A DNA stretch of 8,521 bases, from positions 1-8,521 of the forward strand of contig DAOVBF010000037.1 of NCBI GenBank assembly GCA_030673955.1. Reading direction: 5' to 3'. The notes under the pieces are model-generated. The model did no database searches, had not been told where the DNA came from, and saw only the letters and a program-made list of their open reading frames with translations. This document shows positions 1 through 5,936 of the stretch, piece by piece. Origin of the DNA: Deltaproteobacteria bacterium (GTDB taxonomy: Bacteria > Myxococcota_A > UBA9160 > SZUA-336). The translations under genes were made by a program, and so were the position numbers. Position 1 is the first letter of the stretch. Each line of letters opens with the position of its first letter.

Positions 1-273
1 CCGCCATGAACCGGGCGTCCGGAGGCCGCCGTGGGCATTACGGAAGACTTCAGCCGTGTAGACCAGCTCCAGCTCGAGGCCCCGCCTGGCCAGTCCGGCG
101 CGCGGAACGTCGAGAACGCCCAAGAGATGATCGCGCTGCAACGCAGGGGCTCGGAGCGTCGGCGACGGGCCGACGACGCCCGCGTCCGCGACCGACGAGG
201 TATGCCCCGCTAAAGCAGGTGCGATGATGGAGAGCGCCGAGACGAACCCCAGAAGCGTTCTGAGCGTGCACAC
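1..273 (-). CDS. OprB-type carbohydrate porin, N-terminal part (runs off left edge)
   Basis: Reading the minus strand from a GTG at 273 gives 91 open codons to the window edge. The first 22 residues (MCTLRTLLGFVSALSIIAPALA) look like a Sec signal peptide with an A-L-A cleavage site. About 45 residues later comes a stretch containing LARRGLELELVYTAEVFRN followed by HGGL. This resembles the start of OprB-family outer-membrane porins, where a W-G-G-x-R-x-x-L-x-x-x-G lead-in is followed by a first beta strand ending in N-x-S-G-G. Such porins are beta-barrel channels for sugars or other small solutes. No ATG exists in this frame before the stop at 310-312, so GTG is the best start, although no clear Shine-Dalgarno precedes it. 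A candidate Fur box and promoter lie just upstream, which suggests iron control. The family call rests on one short motif region. Another outer-membrane barrel family is possible. Confidence 0.55.
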   Translation of the reverse strand, partial: MCTLRTLLGFVSALSIIAPALAGHTSSVADAGVVGPSPTLRAPALQRDHLLGVLDVPRAGLARRGLELELVYTAEVFRNAHGGLRTPGSWR

Positions 274-290
274 CGCCTGAATCCAGGCAG

Positions 291-319
291 AGCATAATGA
301 AACTGAGTATCAATATCAA
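291..319 (-). promoter_or_regulatory. Candidate sigma-70 promoter of the porin gene
   Basis: On the minus strand a -35 element TTGATA (319-314) is followed, after a 17-base spacer, by TATGCT (296-291). The -35 matches the consensus at five of six positions and the -10 at four of six. Transcription would start near 284, leaving a very short leader before the GTG at 273. The stretch is conspicuously AT-rich in a GC-rich window and lies in the 73-base gap between the lipoprotein stop and the porin start. Confidence 0.45.
299..317 (-). promoter_or_regulatory. Candidate Fur box
   Basis: The minus strand reads GATATTGATACTCAGTTTC. Against the classic 19-bp Fur consensus GATAATGATAATCATTATC it matches at 15 of 19 positions, with mismatches at positions 5, 11, 15 and 17. 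It overlaps the predicted -35 of the porin promoter, where a bound Fur-Fe(II) would block RNA polymerase. The match is counted directly. Binding and regulation are inferred. Confidence 0.5.
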
Positions 320-346
320 GCTGGCTTGCCGGCGCGCCTTGCGTAC

Positions 347-805
347 TCAGCGGACCCACATCTGGTAACGCTCGGCGTTCTGCCGGAGGAACGTCCAGCC
401 CCAGCCCGCCAGGCGTCCGTTCTCGAAGACGAGCGGACTCAGCTCATCATCGGTGGTGGCTCCGTCCGCGCTCCTGGTCTCCGTTTGGTAGAAGTAAATC
501 TCCAGCGCTGTGCCGTCGGACGCTTTCGCCGTCTCCGTTCGATGCGGGTTCGTCGCCTTCTCCATATAGAGCATCGGCAGAACGACACAGGCCGGGCCAT
601 AGGTACAGATCCACATGGTTCTCGTACCCATAATCTCGAGAACCTCACGCCTCGTAAGGCCGATCGATAGCAGGTTCATCCGCCCGCGGTTTGTGGCGCG
701 GAAATTAGCTGGCGTCGTGATACAGCCCACCCCGATCAGTACCAACGCCAGGGCCGCAATGGTTCTCCTCCGAAACCGCTTGCCTTTCATGTGACCCACG
801 CTCAT
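347..805 (-). CDS. DUF3192/BamE-like lipoprotein
   Basis: The product has 152 residues. The N-terminus is strongly basic (KGKRFRRR, 7-14), followed by a hydrophobic stretch ending IGVGC with Cys28. This suggests a type II (lipoprotein) signal peptide, although the -3 residue is Gly rather than Leu, so the lipobox is imperfect. Residues 49-60 (GLTRREVLEIMG) are the G-[ML]-T-x-x-E-V-x-x-x-[ML]-G segment of BamE/SmpA-like small lipoproteins. Residues 114-136 carry DG-x-TT-x-DE-x-x-PLVF-x-x-G-x-L-x-GWG, the hallmark of DUF3192-type proteins. These are periplasmic proteins of unknown role. The start at 805 has GAGG seven bases upstream. An alternative start is Met6 (ATG at 790-788), which would give a 23-residue signal. 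The gene lies just upstream of the porin but is separated from it by that gene's own promoter and Fur box. Confidence 0.72.
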   Translation of the reverse strand: MSVGHMKGKRFRRRTIAALALVLIGVGCITTPANFRATNRGRMNLLSIGLTRREVLEIMGTRTMWICTYGPACVVLPMLYMEKATNPHRTETAKASDGTALEIYFYQTETRSADGATTDDELSPLVFENGRLAGWGWTFLRQNAERYQMWVR

Positions 806-887
806 CGTGGCGCCTCACCGCCCTGCCCCGAGCCGGTCAGCCGGCTCTGCCGGGCGATCCTACTCCCTCGCTGCACTGCCTGCGAGG

Positions 888-983
888 TCAGGGAAGGCCG
901 GCGCGGCGCAGGGCATCTCTGTACTCCGCAGCAGTCTCCCATGGGAGGAAGCGCGCCTCGGTCATTCCCTCGCTGAAGTACAC
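888..983 (-). CDS. Possible small ORF, 31 residues, unknown
   Basis: A GTG at 983 with GAGGA six bases upstream opens a 31-codon frame ending in TGA. An internal ATG lies at 965, within MYFSEGMTEARF, and the frame ends near YRDALRRAGLP. The residue composition (amphipathic, acidic/basic, aromatic) looks protein-like rather than antisense-like, and the Shine-Dalgarno spacing is good. The frame is closed by stops on both sides. It could be a genuine small protein, the remnant of a decayed gene, or chance in GC-rich DNA. I recognise no family. Confidence 0.22.
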   Translation of the reverse strand: MYFSEGMTEARFLPWETAAEYRDALRRAGLP

Positions 984-1141
984 CGGGGGTCCTCGGGAGG
1001 AGGTTCACCCTGCACCAGGAGCCTACCCCCTAGCAGGACCGCTTGCGAGGGGCGATCGGGCGGGATTTCCCTATTCAGACCGGTGCCGTGGCCATCACCC
1101 GCAAACCGACGACCCTCGGCCCGCGCCTTCCCCGATGATGT

Positions 1142-1178
1142 AAAAAAACCTACCCCCTCCCCACCTCAGCAGAGGCGG
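1142..1178 (-). terminator. Second hairpin and T7 tract behind the histone-like gene
   Basis: On the minus strand a 7-bp stem (CCGCCTC, loop TGCT, GAGGTGG, with one G-U pair) spans 1178-1161. It is followed after 12 bases by seven T (1148-1142). The gap between stem and T tract is longer than in a classical intrinsic terminator. It may act together with the stronger hairpin at 1204-1231. Confidence 0.3.
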
Positions 1179-1203
1179 CTGCCGCGGTCCCGCCGACGGT
1201 CCA

Positions 1204-1231
1204 GGGCATGGATCCGCCCGGATCCATGCCC
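1204..1231 (-). terminator. Perfect 12-bp stem-loop after the histone-like gene
   Basis: GGGCATGGATCC (1204-1215) and GGATCCATGCCC (1220-1231) are exact reverse complements separated by a 4-base loop. The hairpin begins six bases past the TGA of the gene at 1238-2023, a typical place for a transcription terminator or 3' stabilising stem. No T-run follows directly, so it is not a textbook intrinsic terminator. Confidence 0.55.
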
Positions 1232-1237
1232 GTCCTT

Positions 1238-2023
1238 TCACCCGCTCCTGAGCCTATGGACCTGGTCGTGTTCGCGTACGCGCTCGCTCACATGGACGCC
1301 CACGATGTGACCGACGCGAGCCACCTCGATCGGTTGGTGGTCGAGCTCGATGCGATCCACACGCTGCCGAAAATCCGTGGTGTGTCCCAGGAACAGCAGG
1401 GTGTCGCCGACGTGAATCTCGCCGCTCTCGACCTGCACGACCGCCGCATCCACGTGCGGGAAGTAGTGGGTCACGACCCCCACGAGCTCCGAGCCCGGAG
1501 GCGGGACGCTGACCGGCGCAGTGGGTGGTGCAGTGATCGGTGCGGCGGCAGGTGCAGCGGCAGGTGCAGCGGCGGGCGCGACGGAGACGCTTGGCGCGCG
1601 CGGTGTCGGGCTAGGCCGGGGCGGTTGTGCCTTCTTGGGCGTAGCCTTCTTCTTGGGCGCAGCCTTCTTCTTGGGCGCGCCGGCCTTCTTCTTCGGAGCG
1701 GCCCGCTTACGCGCGGGCTTCTTCCCAGCCTTCTTCTTACGCGCAGGCTTCTTCCCAGCCTTCTTCTTACGCGCAGGCTTCTTCCCGGCCTTCTTCTTGC
1801 GCGCGGGCTTCTTTCGAGCCTTCTTCTTGCGTACGGGCTTCTTCCGAGCCTTCTTCTTGCGTGCAGGCTTCTTCCGAGCCTTCTTCCTACGCGCAGGCTT
1901 CTTCCGAGCCTTCTTCTTGCGTACGGGCTTCTTTCGAGCCTTCTTCTTGCGCGCGGGCTTCTTTCGCCCGGCCTTCTTCCGGGTGGTCCTCTTACGTGCA
2001 GACTTGCTTCGACGAACTGCCAT
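1238..2023 (-). CDS. Chimeric protein: histone-H1-like Lys/Arg/Ala/Pro tail plus EF-Tu domain-2-like barrel
   Basis: The product has 261 residues in three parts. Residues 1-132 are extremely basic: a lead-in (MAVRRSKSARKR) is followed by eight full decapeptides of the type KKPARKKKAR or KKPARKKKAG (21-100) and then by PKKKA units. Such tails are typical of bacterial histone-H1-like, nucleoid-associated proteins and bind DNA or RNA non-specifically. Residues 133-178 are a Pro/Ala linker with AAAP repeats. Residues 179-258 form a compact domain beginning LVGVVTHYF, with VQVESGEIHVGDTLLF, GHTTDF and VREHDQV. This matches the small translation-elongation-factor-like family that adopts the EF-Tu domain 2 beta-barrel and lacks a GTPase domain. 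The start is fixed by GGAGGAGGAG five bases upstream. A strong candidate promoter lies at 2044-2071. A role in nucleoid or ribosome/RNA binding is inferred. The exact function is unknown. Confidence 0.85.
   Translation of the reverse strand: MAVRRSKSARKRTTRKKAGRKKPARKKKARKKPVRKKKARKKPARRKKARKKPARKKKARKKPVRKKKARKKPARKKKAGKKPARKKKAGKKPARKKKAGKKPARKRAAPKKKAGAPKKKAAPKKKATPKKAQPPRPSPTPRAPSVSVAPAAAPAAAPAAAPITAPPTAPVSVPPPGSELVGVVTHYFPHVDAAVVQVESGEIHVGDTLLFLGHTTDFRQRVDRIELDHQPIEVARVGHIVGVHVSERVREHDQVHRLRSG
1724..1963 (-). repeat. Eight tandem 30-bp repeats encoding Lys/Arg decapeptides
   Basis: Within the histone-like gene eight consecutive 30-base units each encode a decapeptide (KKPARKKKAR and variants with V for A, R for K, or a final G). 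A ninth, diverged unit (KKPARKRAAP) follows at 1694-1723. The last three full units, towards the linker, all end in G, which suggests duplication in blocks. The unit length is a multiple of three, so gain or loss of units keeps the frame. The coding strand is strongly purine-rich (AAGAAG runs). Confidence 0.9.
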
Positions 2024-2043
2024 CTCTCCTCCTCCCCATACCG

Positions 2044-2071
2044 ATTCTAGTCAAGAGGACTCAGGGGTCAA
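2044..2071 (-). promoter_or_regulatory. Candidate sigma-70 promoter of the histone-like gene
   Basis: On the minus strand TTGACC (2071-2066) and TAGAAT (2049-2044) are separated by 16 bases. Each matches the consensus at five of six positions. Transcription would start near 2037, giving a leader of about 14 bases that holds little more than the GGAGGAGGAG ribosome-binding site. This predicts strong, simple expression. Confidence 0.6.
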
Positions 2072-2444
2072 CGCAAAGAAGCGATAGTTGTGTCGGCCAC
2101 GCCCGAGCTTCCCGCACCCGCCCTCCCTGAACCAGGGCGACAAGCCGGAGGTCGTGCGCTGGCTGCTCGGCTGGCCTCGCTCCAAAGACGCCGCAGAAGG
2201 ATCGGTGCGACCCGCTAAGTTGCTGTCTTTACAGAGGTTTCATCCAGGCGCCGGGCGCGGCGGTCGAGCCTTTGAACTCCCCCGCTCCGGAGTGGATCCA
2301 GCCAGGCACCCGGTCCCCGCGTAGCGGCAGCACCGACCATCGAGCGCTCGCCCTGGAGGGTCCGCGCGCTCGCGCAGATCGAAAAACTCGCCCGGAGACC
2401 GGAGGACCCCGCCCGGGTCGGGCGCCCCGCCTCCCCGCACTCGC
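2072..2444. other. Intergenic region without a recognisable gene
   Basis: These 373 bases separate the acyl-CoA dehydrogenase stop from the histone-like gene's promoter. The plus strand has an open frame over part of it (through NQGDKPEVVRWLLGWPRSK at about 2129-2185). I cannot link it to a family, it has no convincing start, and it may be a remnant or chance. A weak terminator candidate lies at 2382-2420. Confidence 0.5.
2382..2420 (-). terminator. Weak terminator candidate after the acyl-CoA dehydrogenase
   Basis: About 25-60 bases past the stop, the minus strand carries alternative short GC stems: GACCC/GGGTC with a 5-base loop (2419-2405), CCCGG (2417-2413) with CCGGG (2395-2391), and CCGG-TCT-CCGG. 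They are followed by TTTTT (2386-2382). The stems are short and mutually exclusive, so this is tentative. Confidence 0.3.
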
Positions 2445-3995
2445 CTACTGGTAGTGGCTCAGGGCCACCTTCTGGTAGGCGGAGTAATAGTCGTGAGCGA
2501 ACCTCCGAAAACCAAGCACGTTCTTTTCCGACTGCGGATCGGCGAGCAGCTCGCGCAGTACCGAAACCAGCTCGACCGGTACGTCCCGGGTCGGCCACAC
2601 CTGCTCGAAGAACTCTTCCTCGCGACCGCGCACCTCGAAGCGTACGAGGTCGTCCAGTGCCTGCATCAGCAGGAGCGTGTACGGCCCCTCCCAGGTCTCG
2701 TACATAGCCGCGTCGCGCACGAGGCGCGGCAGGGCCGAGAAGCGCTCCTCGATGCCGTTCCCGCCGATGAGCACCATCGCTTCGTAGAGAAGCTGCTGCG
2801 TAACACGCGTGCTCACGGCCTTGGCGATGCTCACGTGCACGCGCGATGCGAGATCGCCCAGTGCGCGGCCGTTCGGAGCGTGGGCAAGCCAAAGGCTGAT
2901 CGTCTCGAACACCCCGGCAAGGGCCAGGTCCGACTCGCGCTGGATGCGGCCGAGCGTGTCGGCGACGAGCGGCAGCTGGTCGATGCGCACACCGAATGCC
3001 TCGCGGAACCGGCAGTACGCCGTCACGATCCGCGACGCCCCGCGTAACATGCCGGCCGTCCCGGATGCGGTGAGAACGCGCGAGGTGACCAGCACGATGG
3101 CAACCATGTTCTTGAGCCCCGCGTCGGGGGGGCCCAGCATCCAAGCCTCGGCACCGTCGAACGTGATCTCAGCGGTGGGCAGCGCGCGGGTACCCAGCTT
3201 GTCCTTGAGCCGCTCGATCGCGTAGCCGTTCGGCGTGCCGTCTTCGCGGAGACGCGGCACGACGAACATCGCCACGCCCTTGCCGCCCTCGGGTGCTCCT
3301 CCCGGGCGCGCTGTTGTCAACCAGTAGTCCGCCGTGCAGTTGGAGCAGAACCACTTCTCGCCGGAGAGGAGAAAGATCCCCTCGCCCACCGGCGTAGCCT
3401 GAACGGCGTTGGTGGCAGCATCGGACCCGCCCTGGATCTCGGTCACGAACTGAGCGCCGTGCACCCAGTTTTCAACGGTGTTGTTCAAGAGTCTCCCTAA
3501 AGTCTGCTTCGAGCGCTCGTCGTCCCCGAGCTCTCTCAGCGCACGGATGAGCCCGTCGGTACATGCCAGCGAGCAGCCGAAGCCCGACTCGCCATTCTGG
3601 TTGAGCATGAACTGGATCGCGTAGCGCACGAAGTCGTTGAGCTCTCCCCCGGAGAGCCGCGCGCCGTGCGCCTCGCGGAGCATGCGTTCCGTCTCCGGTG
3701 GGATCACGACGTGGTCGTGTCGGCGATTGTACGCATCCTTGCGCGAGATGTAGGGCAGCTTCTCGGGCTGCTCGATCACATCCGCAAGCTCGCGGTAGAT
3801 CCCGGCTGCGCGCGCGCCGAACTCGAGCAGGGTCGTCTCGGACTCCGTCGCCGCATTTGGCGCGAAACGCCGCAAGATCTTTTTCAGTAACTCGTCCTCG
3901 GTGTACCAGTTGGTGCCCAGGGCCTCGAGGTAGGGCGAGAAGTCATAGTCGTGGAATTTGGATTCGGGTGCCTCTCGGCGGTCGTTTCGAAGCAT
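2445..3995 (-). CDS. Acyl-CoA dehydrogenase, AidB-like subfamily
   Basis: The product is a 516-residue FAD-dependent acyl-CoA dehydrogenase-fold protein, longer than the usual ~380-residue enzymes, as in the AidB branch. Visible motifs are TEIQGGSD (185-192), the flavin-binding loop of AidB-type proteins; GEKWFCSN (212-219); a mid beta-barrel with FVVPR (244-248) and KLGTRALPTAEI (266-277); and GGNGIEE (411-417) then ETWEGP (433-438). In those last motifs the Glu of WEG (Glu436) sits at the catalytic-base position of the family. Members oxidise acyl-CoA thioesters with FAD and pass electrons to ETF. E. coli AidB itself is linked to alkylation-stress protection and binds DNA, but I see no basis to assign that role here. 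GGGAGG lies about seven bases before the ATG. A 22-bp dyad sits upstream. The gene follows thiO by 66 bases. Confidence 0.9.
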   Translation of the reverse strand: MLRNDRREAPESKFHDYDFSPYLEALGTNWYTEDELLKKILRRFAPNAATESETTLLEFGARAAGIYRELADVIEQPEKLPYISRKDAYNRRHDHVVIPPETERMLREAHGARLSGGELNDFVRYAIQFMLNQNGESGFGCSLACTDGLIRALRELGDDERSKQTLGRLLNNTVENWVHGAQFVTEIQGGSDAATNAVQATPVGEGIFLLSGEKWFCSNCTADYWLTTARPGGAPEGGKGVAMFVVPRLREDGTPNGYAIERLKDKLGTRALPTAEITFDGAEAWMLGPPDAGLKNMVAIVLVTSRVLTASGTAGMLRGASRIVTAYCRFREAFGVRIDQLPLVADTLGRIQRESDLALAGVFETISLWLAHAPNGRALGDLASRVHVSIAKAVSTRVTQQLLYEAMVLIGGNGIEERFSALPRLVRDAAMYETWEGPYTLLLMQALDDLVRFEVRGREEEFFEQVWPTRDVPVELVSVLRELLADPQSEKNVLGFRRFAHDYYSAYQKVALSHYQ

Positions 3996-4031
3996 GGCGC
4001 GCCTCCCAGCCCTCGCTGGATCGCGGGGGCT

Positions 4032-4053
4032 AGATCACGTCTCACATTGATCT
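4032..4053. promoter_or_regulatory. 22-bp dyad upstream of the acyl-CoA dehydrogenase (candidate operator)
   Basis: AGATCA (4032-4037) and TGATCT (4048-4053) are exact inverted repeats with a 10-bp centre. They lie in the 66-base gap between the thiO stop and the dehydrogenase start, 36-58 bases before the ATG. The geometry suits a dimeric repressor site. As an RNA hairpin the stem would be weak, with a 10-base loop and no T-run. Confidence 0.3.
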
Positions 4054-4061
4054 TAGCTTAT

Positions 4062-5171
4062 TCACGCGGGGGGGCGTTGGAAGCGAGCGGGATCGCAGGC
4101 GCGGAGCTCGGGCGGCAGCTTGGCAGCCAGAATCCAGTCGGCCACGGCGAGTCCGGTGAGCGCGCTCAGCAGCACACCGTTTCGGTAGTGCCCCGTCGCA
4201 ACGGTCAGTCCCGGCGCACCGGGCACGGGACCGATCAACGGCAGTTGATCCGGCGTCCCGGGACGCAGCCCCGCCCACGCCTCCTGGAACGCGCACTCCC
4301 CGAAGCCGGGCATCAGCCGCGTGGCCCCGCTCAGAAGCTCCGATATTCCGGCCGCCGTCGTGCGCACATCGAAGCCCGCGCGCTCTTCCGTCGCACCCAC
4401 GCGCACGCTGCTATCGCGGGGAACGAGATAGCAGCTGCGACCCCAGACGATGCACTGGAGGTTGGGCGCCGGACCCTCGAGGGCGATCATCTGGCCCTTC
4501 ACCGGTTCGACGGGAAGGCTCAACCGTGCTCCGTCCTCGACGAGTCCCGTCCAGGCGCCCGAGCACAACACGACATCCCCCGCGTAGAACTCTCCCGCTG
4601 ACGTGCGAACGCCTCTGACGCCCTCCCCCTCCCAGAGCAGCCCCGATACCGTGGTGCCCAATCGCAGCTGCGCGCCGCGCCGCGCGGCTGCACCGGCGTA
4701 GGCACGTGTCAAGAGGAACGCATCCACGTGACCTTCGCGCGGCGACCAGAGGGCTCCGACGACCTGGGGAGCCAGGCGCGGCTCACGCTTGCGGAGATCA
4801 TCTCCATCGAGCCACTCACAGCCGTGCGCTTCGAGGATCACGGCGCGCTCGCGCAGTGCGTCGGCCTCGTTCGCCTCCGCCACGCGCAGGAGACCGCTTT
4901 TCGTGTAACGGGGATCGATCCCCGAGAGCTCCCGGATCTCGTCAACCAGGGCGGGAAAGAGATCCAACGATTCCAGCCCCATCGGGAAGGCGGGTCCCTC
5001 GCCCAAGGACTCGGCGATCGGCGCCAGCATCCCCGCCGCCGCGCGCGAGGCGTGCACACCAATGCGATCCCGCTCGATCACGAGCACGGACGCCCCCATC
5101 CGGGCTAGCGCAAAGGCTACGGAACAGCCGACAACCCCACCACCGACCACGATGACATCATGGGAGCGCAT
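4062..5171 (-). CDS. thiO: Glycine oxidase ThiO (FAD-dependent)
   Basis: The product has 369 residues, the normal length for ThiO. It oxidises glycine with O2 to iminoglycine (dehydroglycine) and H2O2. The imine feeds ThiG for the thiazole ring of thiamine in organisms that lack the radical-SAM enzyme ThiH. The N-terminal Rossmann motif is GGGVVG (10-15), with Glu33 at the end of strand 2 to bind the FAD ribose. ASRAAAGMLAP (41-51) is the characteristic ThiO/DAAO-family loop. GLRPGTPDQLPLIG (301-314) carries Arg303, and GHYRNGVLLS (327-336) carries Arg330. These align with the arginines that hold the substrate carboxylate in Bacillus glycine oxidase. No other thiamine gene is visible in the window. 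A GAGAGAG stretch precedes the ATG. A sarcosine or D-amino-acid oxidase is the alternative, but the motif set favours ThiO. Confidence 0.88.
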   Translation of the reverse strand: MRSHDVIVVGGGVVGCSVAFALARMGASVLVIERDRIGVHASRAAAGMLAPIAESLGEGPAFPMGLESLDLFPALVDEIRELSGIDPRYTKSGLLRVAEANEADALRERAVILEAHGCEWLDGDDLRKREPRLAPQVVGALWSPREGHVDAFLLTRAYAGAAARRGAQLRLGTTVSGLLWEGEGVRGVRTSAGEFYAGDVVLCSGAWTGLVEDGARLSLPVEPVKGQMIALEGPAPNLQCIVWGRSCYLVPRDSSVRVGATEERAGFDVRTTAAGISELLSGATRLMPGFGECAFQEAWAGLRPGTPDQLPLIGPVPGAPGLTVATGHYRNGVLLSALTGLAVADWILAAKLPPELRACDPARFQRPPA

Positions 5172-5247
5172 GGGTCTCTCTCGCTAAGAAGCCGCGCACG
5201 CGGAAACCATGCGCAAGACGATACAGCGCGTGCGCCCGATCCGACAG

Positions 5248-5273
5248 CGGGACCCGCTGCGAAGCGGGTCCCG
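5248..5273 (-). terminator. 11-bp perfect stem-loop between methyltransferase and thiO
   Basis: CGGGACCCGCT (5248-5258) and AGCGGGTCCCG (5263-5273) pair perfectly around a 4-base loop, GCGA on the plus strand. It lies 60 bases past the methyltransferase stop and 77 bases before the thiO start. It may terminate the upstream unit or shape the thiO leader. No T-run follows on the minus strand. Confidence 0.45.
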
Positions 5274-5332
5274 AGTCGTCTAGAACCCCGGACCGTGCCT
5301 TCTGCTTCCGCTTCCGGGCCGCGTCGGGTCGG

Positions 5333-5902
5333 TCAGGCTGAAAGGGGTTTGCGTGCCAGGATCCGGGCAAGTGAGTGATCGTCGATCCAGCCTTCGCGGT
5401 AGTACACGACTTCGAGCGGTGCGCAGAGTGCAAGCAGCTCGTTGGTATCGAGCAGGAAGCGAGCTGACGGATGCGCGTGTCGCTTCAGGTTACGGCGCGT
5501 AGGAATCTCGCACAGCAACACACCTCCCGGCGCGAGCCGGTCGCGCAGCGCCGGGAAGAGATCACGCTGCAGGTAGTGAAAGCAGCTCACCACCGCGTAG
5601 GAACCTGCAGGCAAAGGCCTCTGCTCCAGGTCCAGCTCGAGCGTCTCCAGATCCAGTCCCTCTGCAAGCGTGGCCTGACGGCAAAGCTCCAGCCCCACGG
5701 GCGAGATATCCAGCGCGGTGACCCGCAGGCCTCGCCGGGCGAGCCAGCGCGCCACGCGTCCCGTTCCCGAGGCCACGTCGAGTGCCCGCCCCTGTCGCGG
5801 GATATCGTCGCCGAGCGCTCCGACCCAGTCCGGCGCCGCCTCCTTGATGTGCGACCCCTCGACGTAGCGGCGGTCCCAGCGCTCCCGGTCCTCCGAAGCC
5901 AT
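5333..5902 (-). CDS. Class I SAM-dependent methyltransferase, TehB-like
   Basis: The product is a 189-residue single-domain Rossmann methyltransferase. Motif I is ALDVASGTG (40-48). The acidic end of strand 2 is VTALDISP (62-69), LELDLEQRPLP (88-98) is the motif around strand 4, and LAPGGVLLCEIPT (123-135) is the post-strand helix and strand 5. The C-terminal part has RNLKRHAHPSARFLLDTNELL then YYREGW. This is the pattern of small TehB/tellurite-resistance-like methyltransferases that act on small molecules, and the actual substrate cannot be read from the sequence. No in-frame start exists upstream because of a stop at 5926-5924. A modest AGGG (5914-5911) lies eight bases before the ATG and overlaps the stop of a mini-ORF, suggesting translational coupling. 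An 11-bp hairpin follows the gene. Confidence 0.85.
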   Translation of the reverse strand: MASEDRERWDRRYVEGSHIKEAAPDWVGALGDDIPRQGRALDVASGTGRVARWLARRGLRVTALDISPVGLELCRQATLAEGLDLETLELDLEQRPLPAGSYAVVSCFHYLQRDLFPALRDRLAPGGVLLCEIPTRRNLKRHAHPSARFLLDTNELLALCAPLEVVYYREGWIDDHSLARILARKPLSA

Positions 5903-5912
5903 CGCAGCGGCC

Positions 5913-5936
5913 CTAGAATACCTTCATGTAGGGCAT
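5913..5936 (-). CDS. Seven-codon mini-ORF (MPYMKVF) upstream of the methyltransferase
   Basis: ATG at 5936 has GGAGGG (5947-5942) five bases upstream, a better ribosome-binding site than the methyltransferase gene has. It reads MPYMKVF and stops with TAG ten bases before the methyltransferase ATG. It could be a leader peptide that recruits ribosomes by termination-reinitiation. Whether it is translated is unknown. Confidence 0.25.
   Translation of the reverse strand: MPYMKVF

Larger units (their letters stand above)
806..1237. other. Long intergenic region with hairpins and short repeats
   Basis: These 432 bases separate the histone-like gene from the lipoprotein gene and hold no long conserved gene. 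They contain several structures. A 7-bp stem at 830-847 (GAGCCGG, loop TCAG, CCGGCTC) sits in the leader of the lipoprotein gene. A 12-bp palindrome CTCCCATGGGAG lies at 936-947. A 10-bp direct repeat CCTACCCCCT occurs at 1022-1031 and 1149-1158. The terminator-like hairpins of the histone-like gene lie at 1142-1231. A possible 31-codon minus-strand ORF is listed separately. I recognise no known riboswitch or RNA in it. Confidence 0.6.

Noticed and set aside
50..319. 89-codon minus-strand frame starting at an ATG
   Set aside because: Its C-terminal part is Arg/Gly-rich noise. The alternative GTG frame gives a signal peptide and a porin-like segment.
1694..1963. CRISPR-like array
   Set aside because: The 30-bp units are contiguous with no spacers and encode a decapeptide in frame, so they are coding tandem repeats.
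1208..2087. Two plus-strand frames with Leu/Phe-rich repeats (LLPSLLLTR, GFFPAFFLRA)
   Set aside because: They are the antisense reading of the AAG/CGC repeat array. The minus strand has the promoter, the ribosome site and a recognisable C-terminal domain. The plus frames have none.
2088..2324. 78-codon plus-strand frame in the gap before the acyl-CoA dehydrogenase
   Set aside because: Part of it looks mildly protein-like, but there is no ribosome site, no family resemblance, and the tail is low-complexity. I left it as intergenic.
2215..3144. 309-codon open frame on the minus strand
   Set aside because: It overlaps the acyl-CoA dehydrogenase in another frame, is Arg/Gly/Ala-rich and has no recognisable motif.
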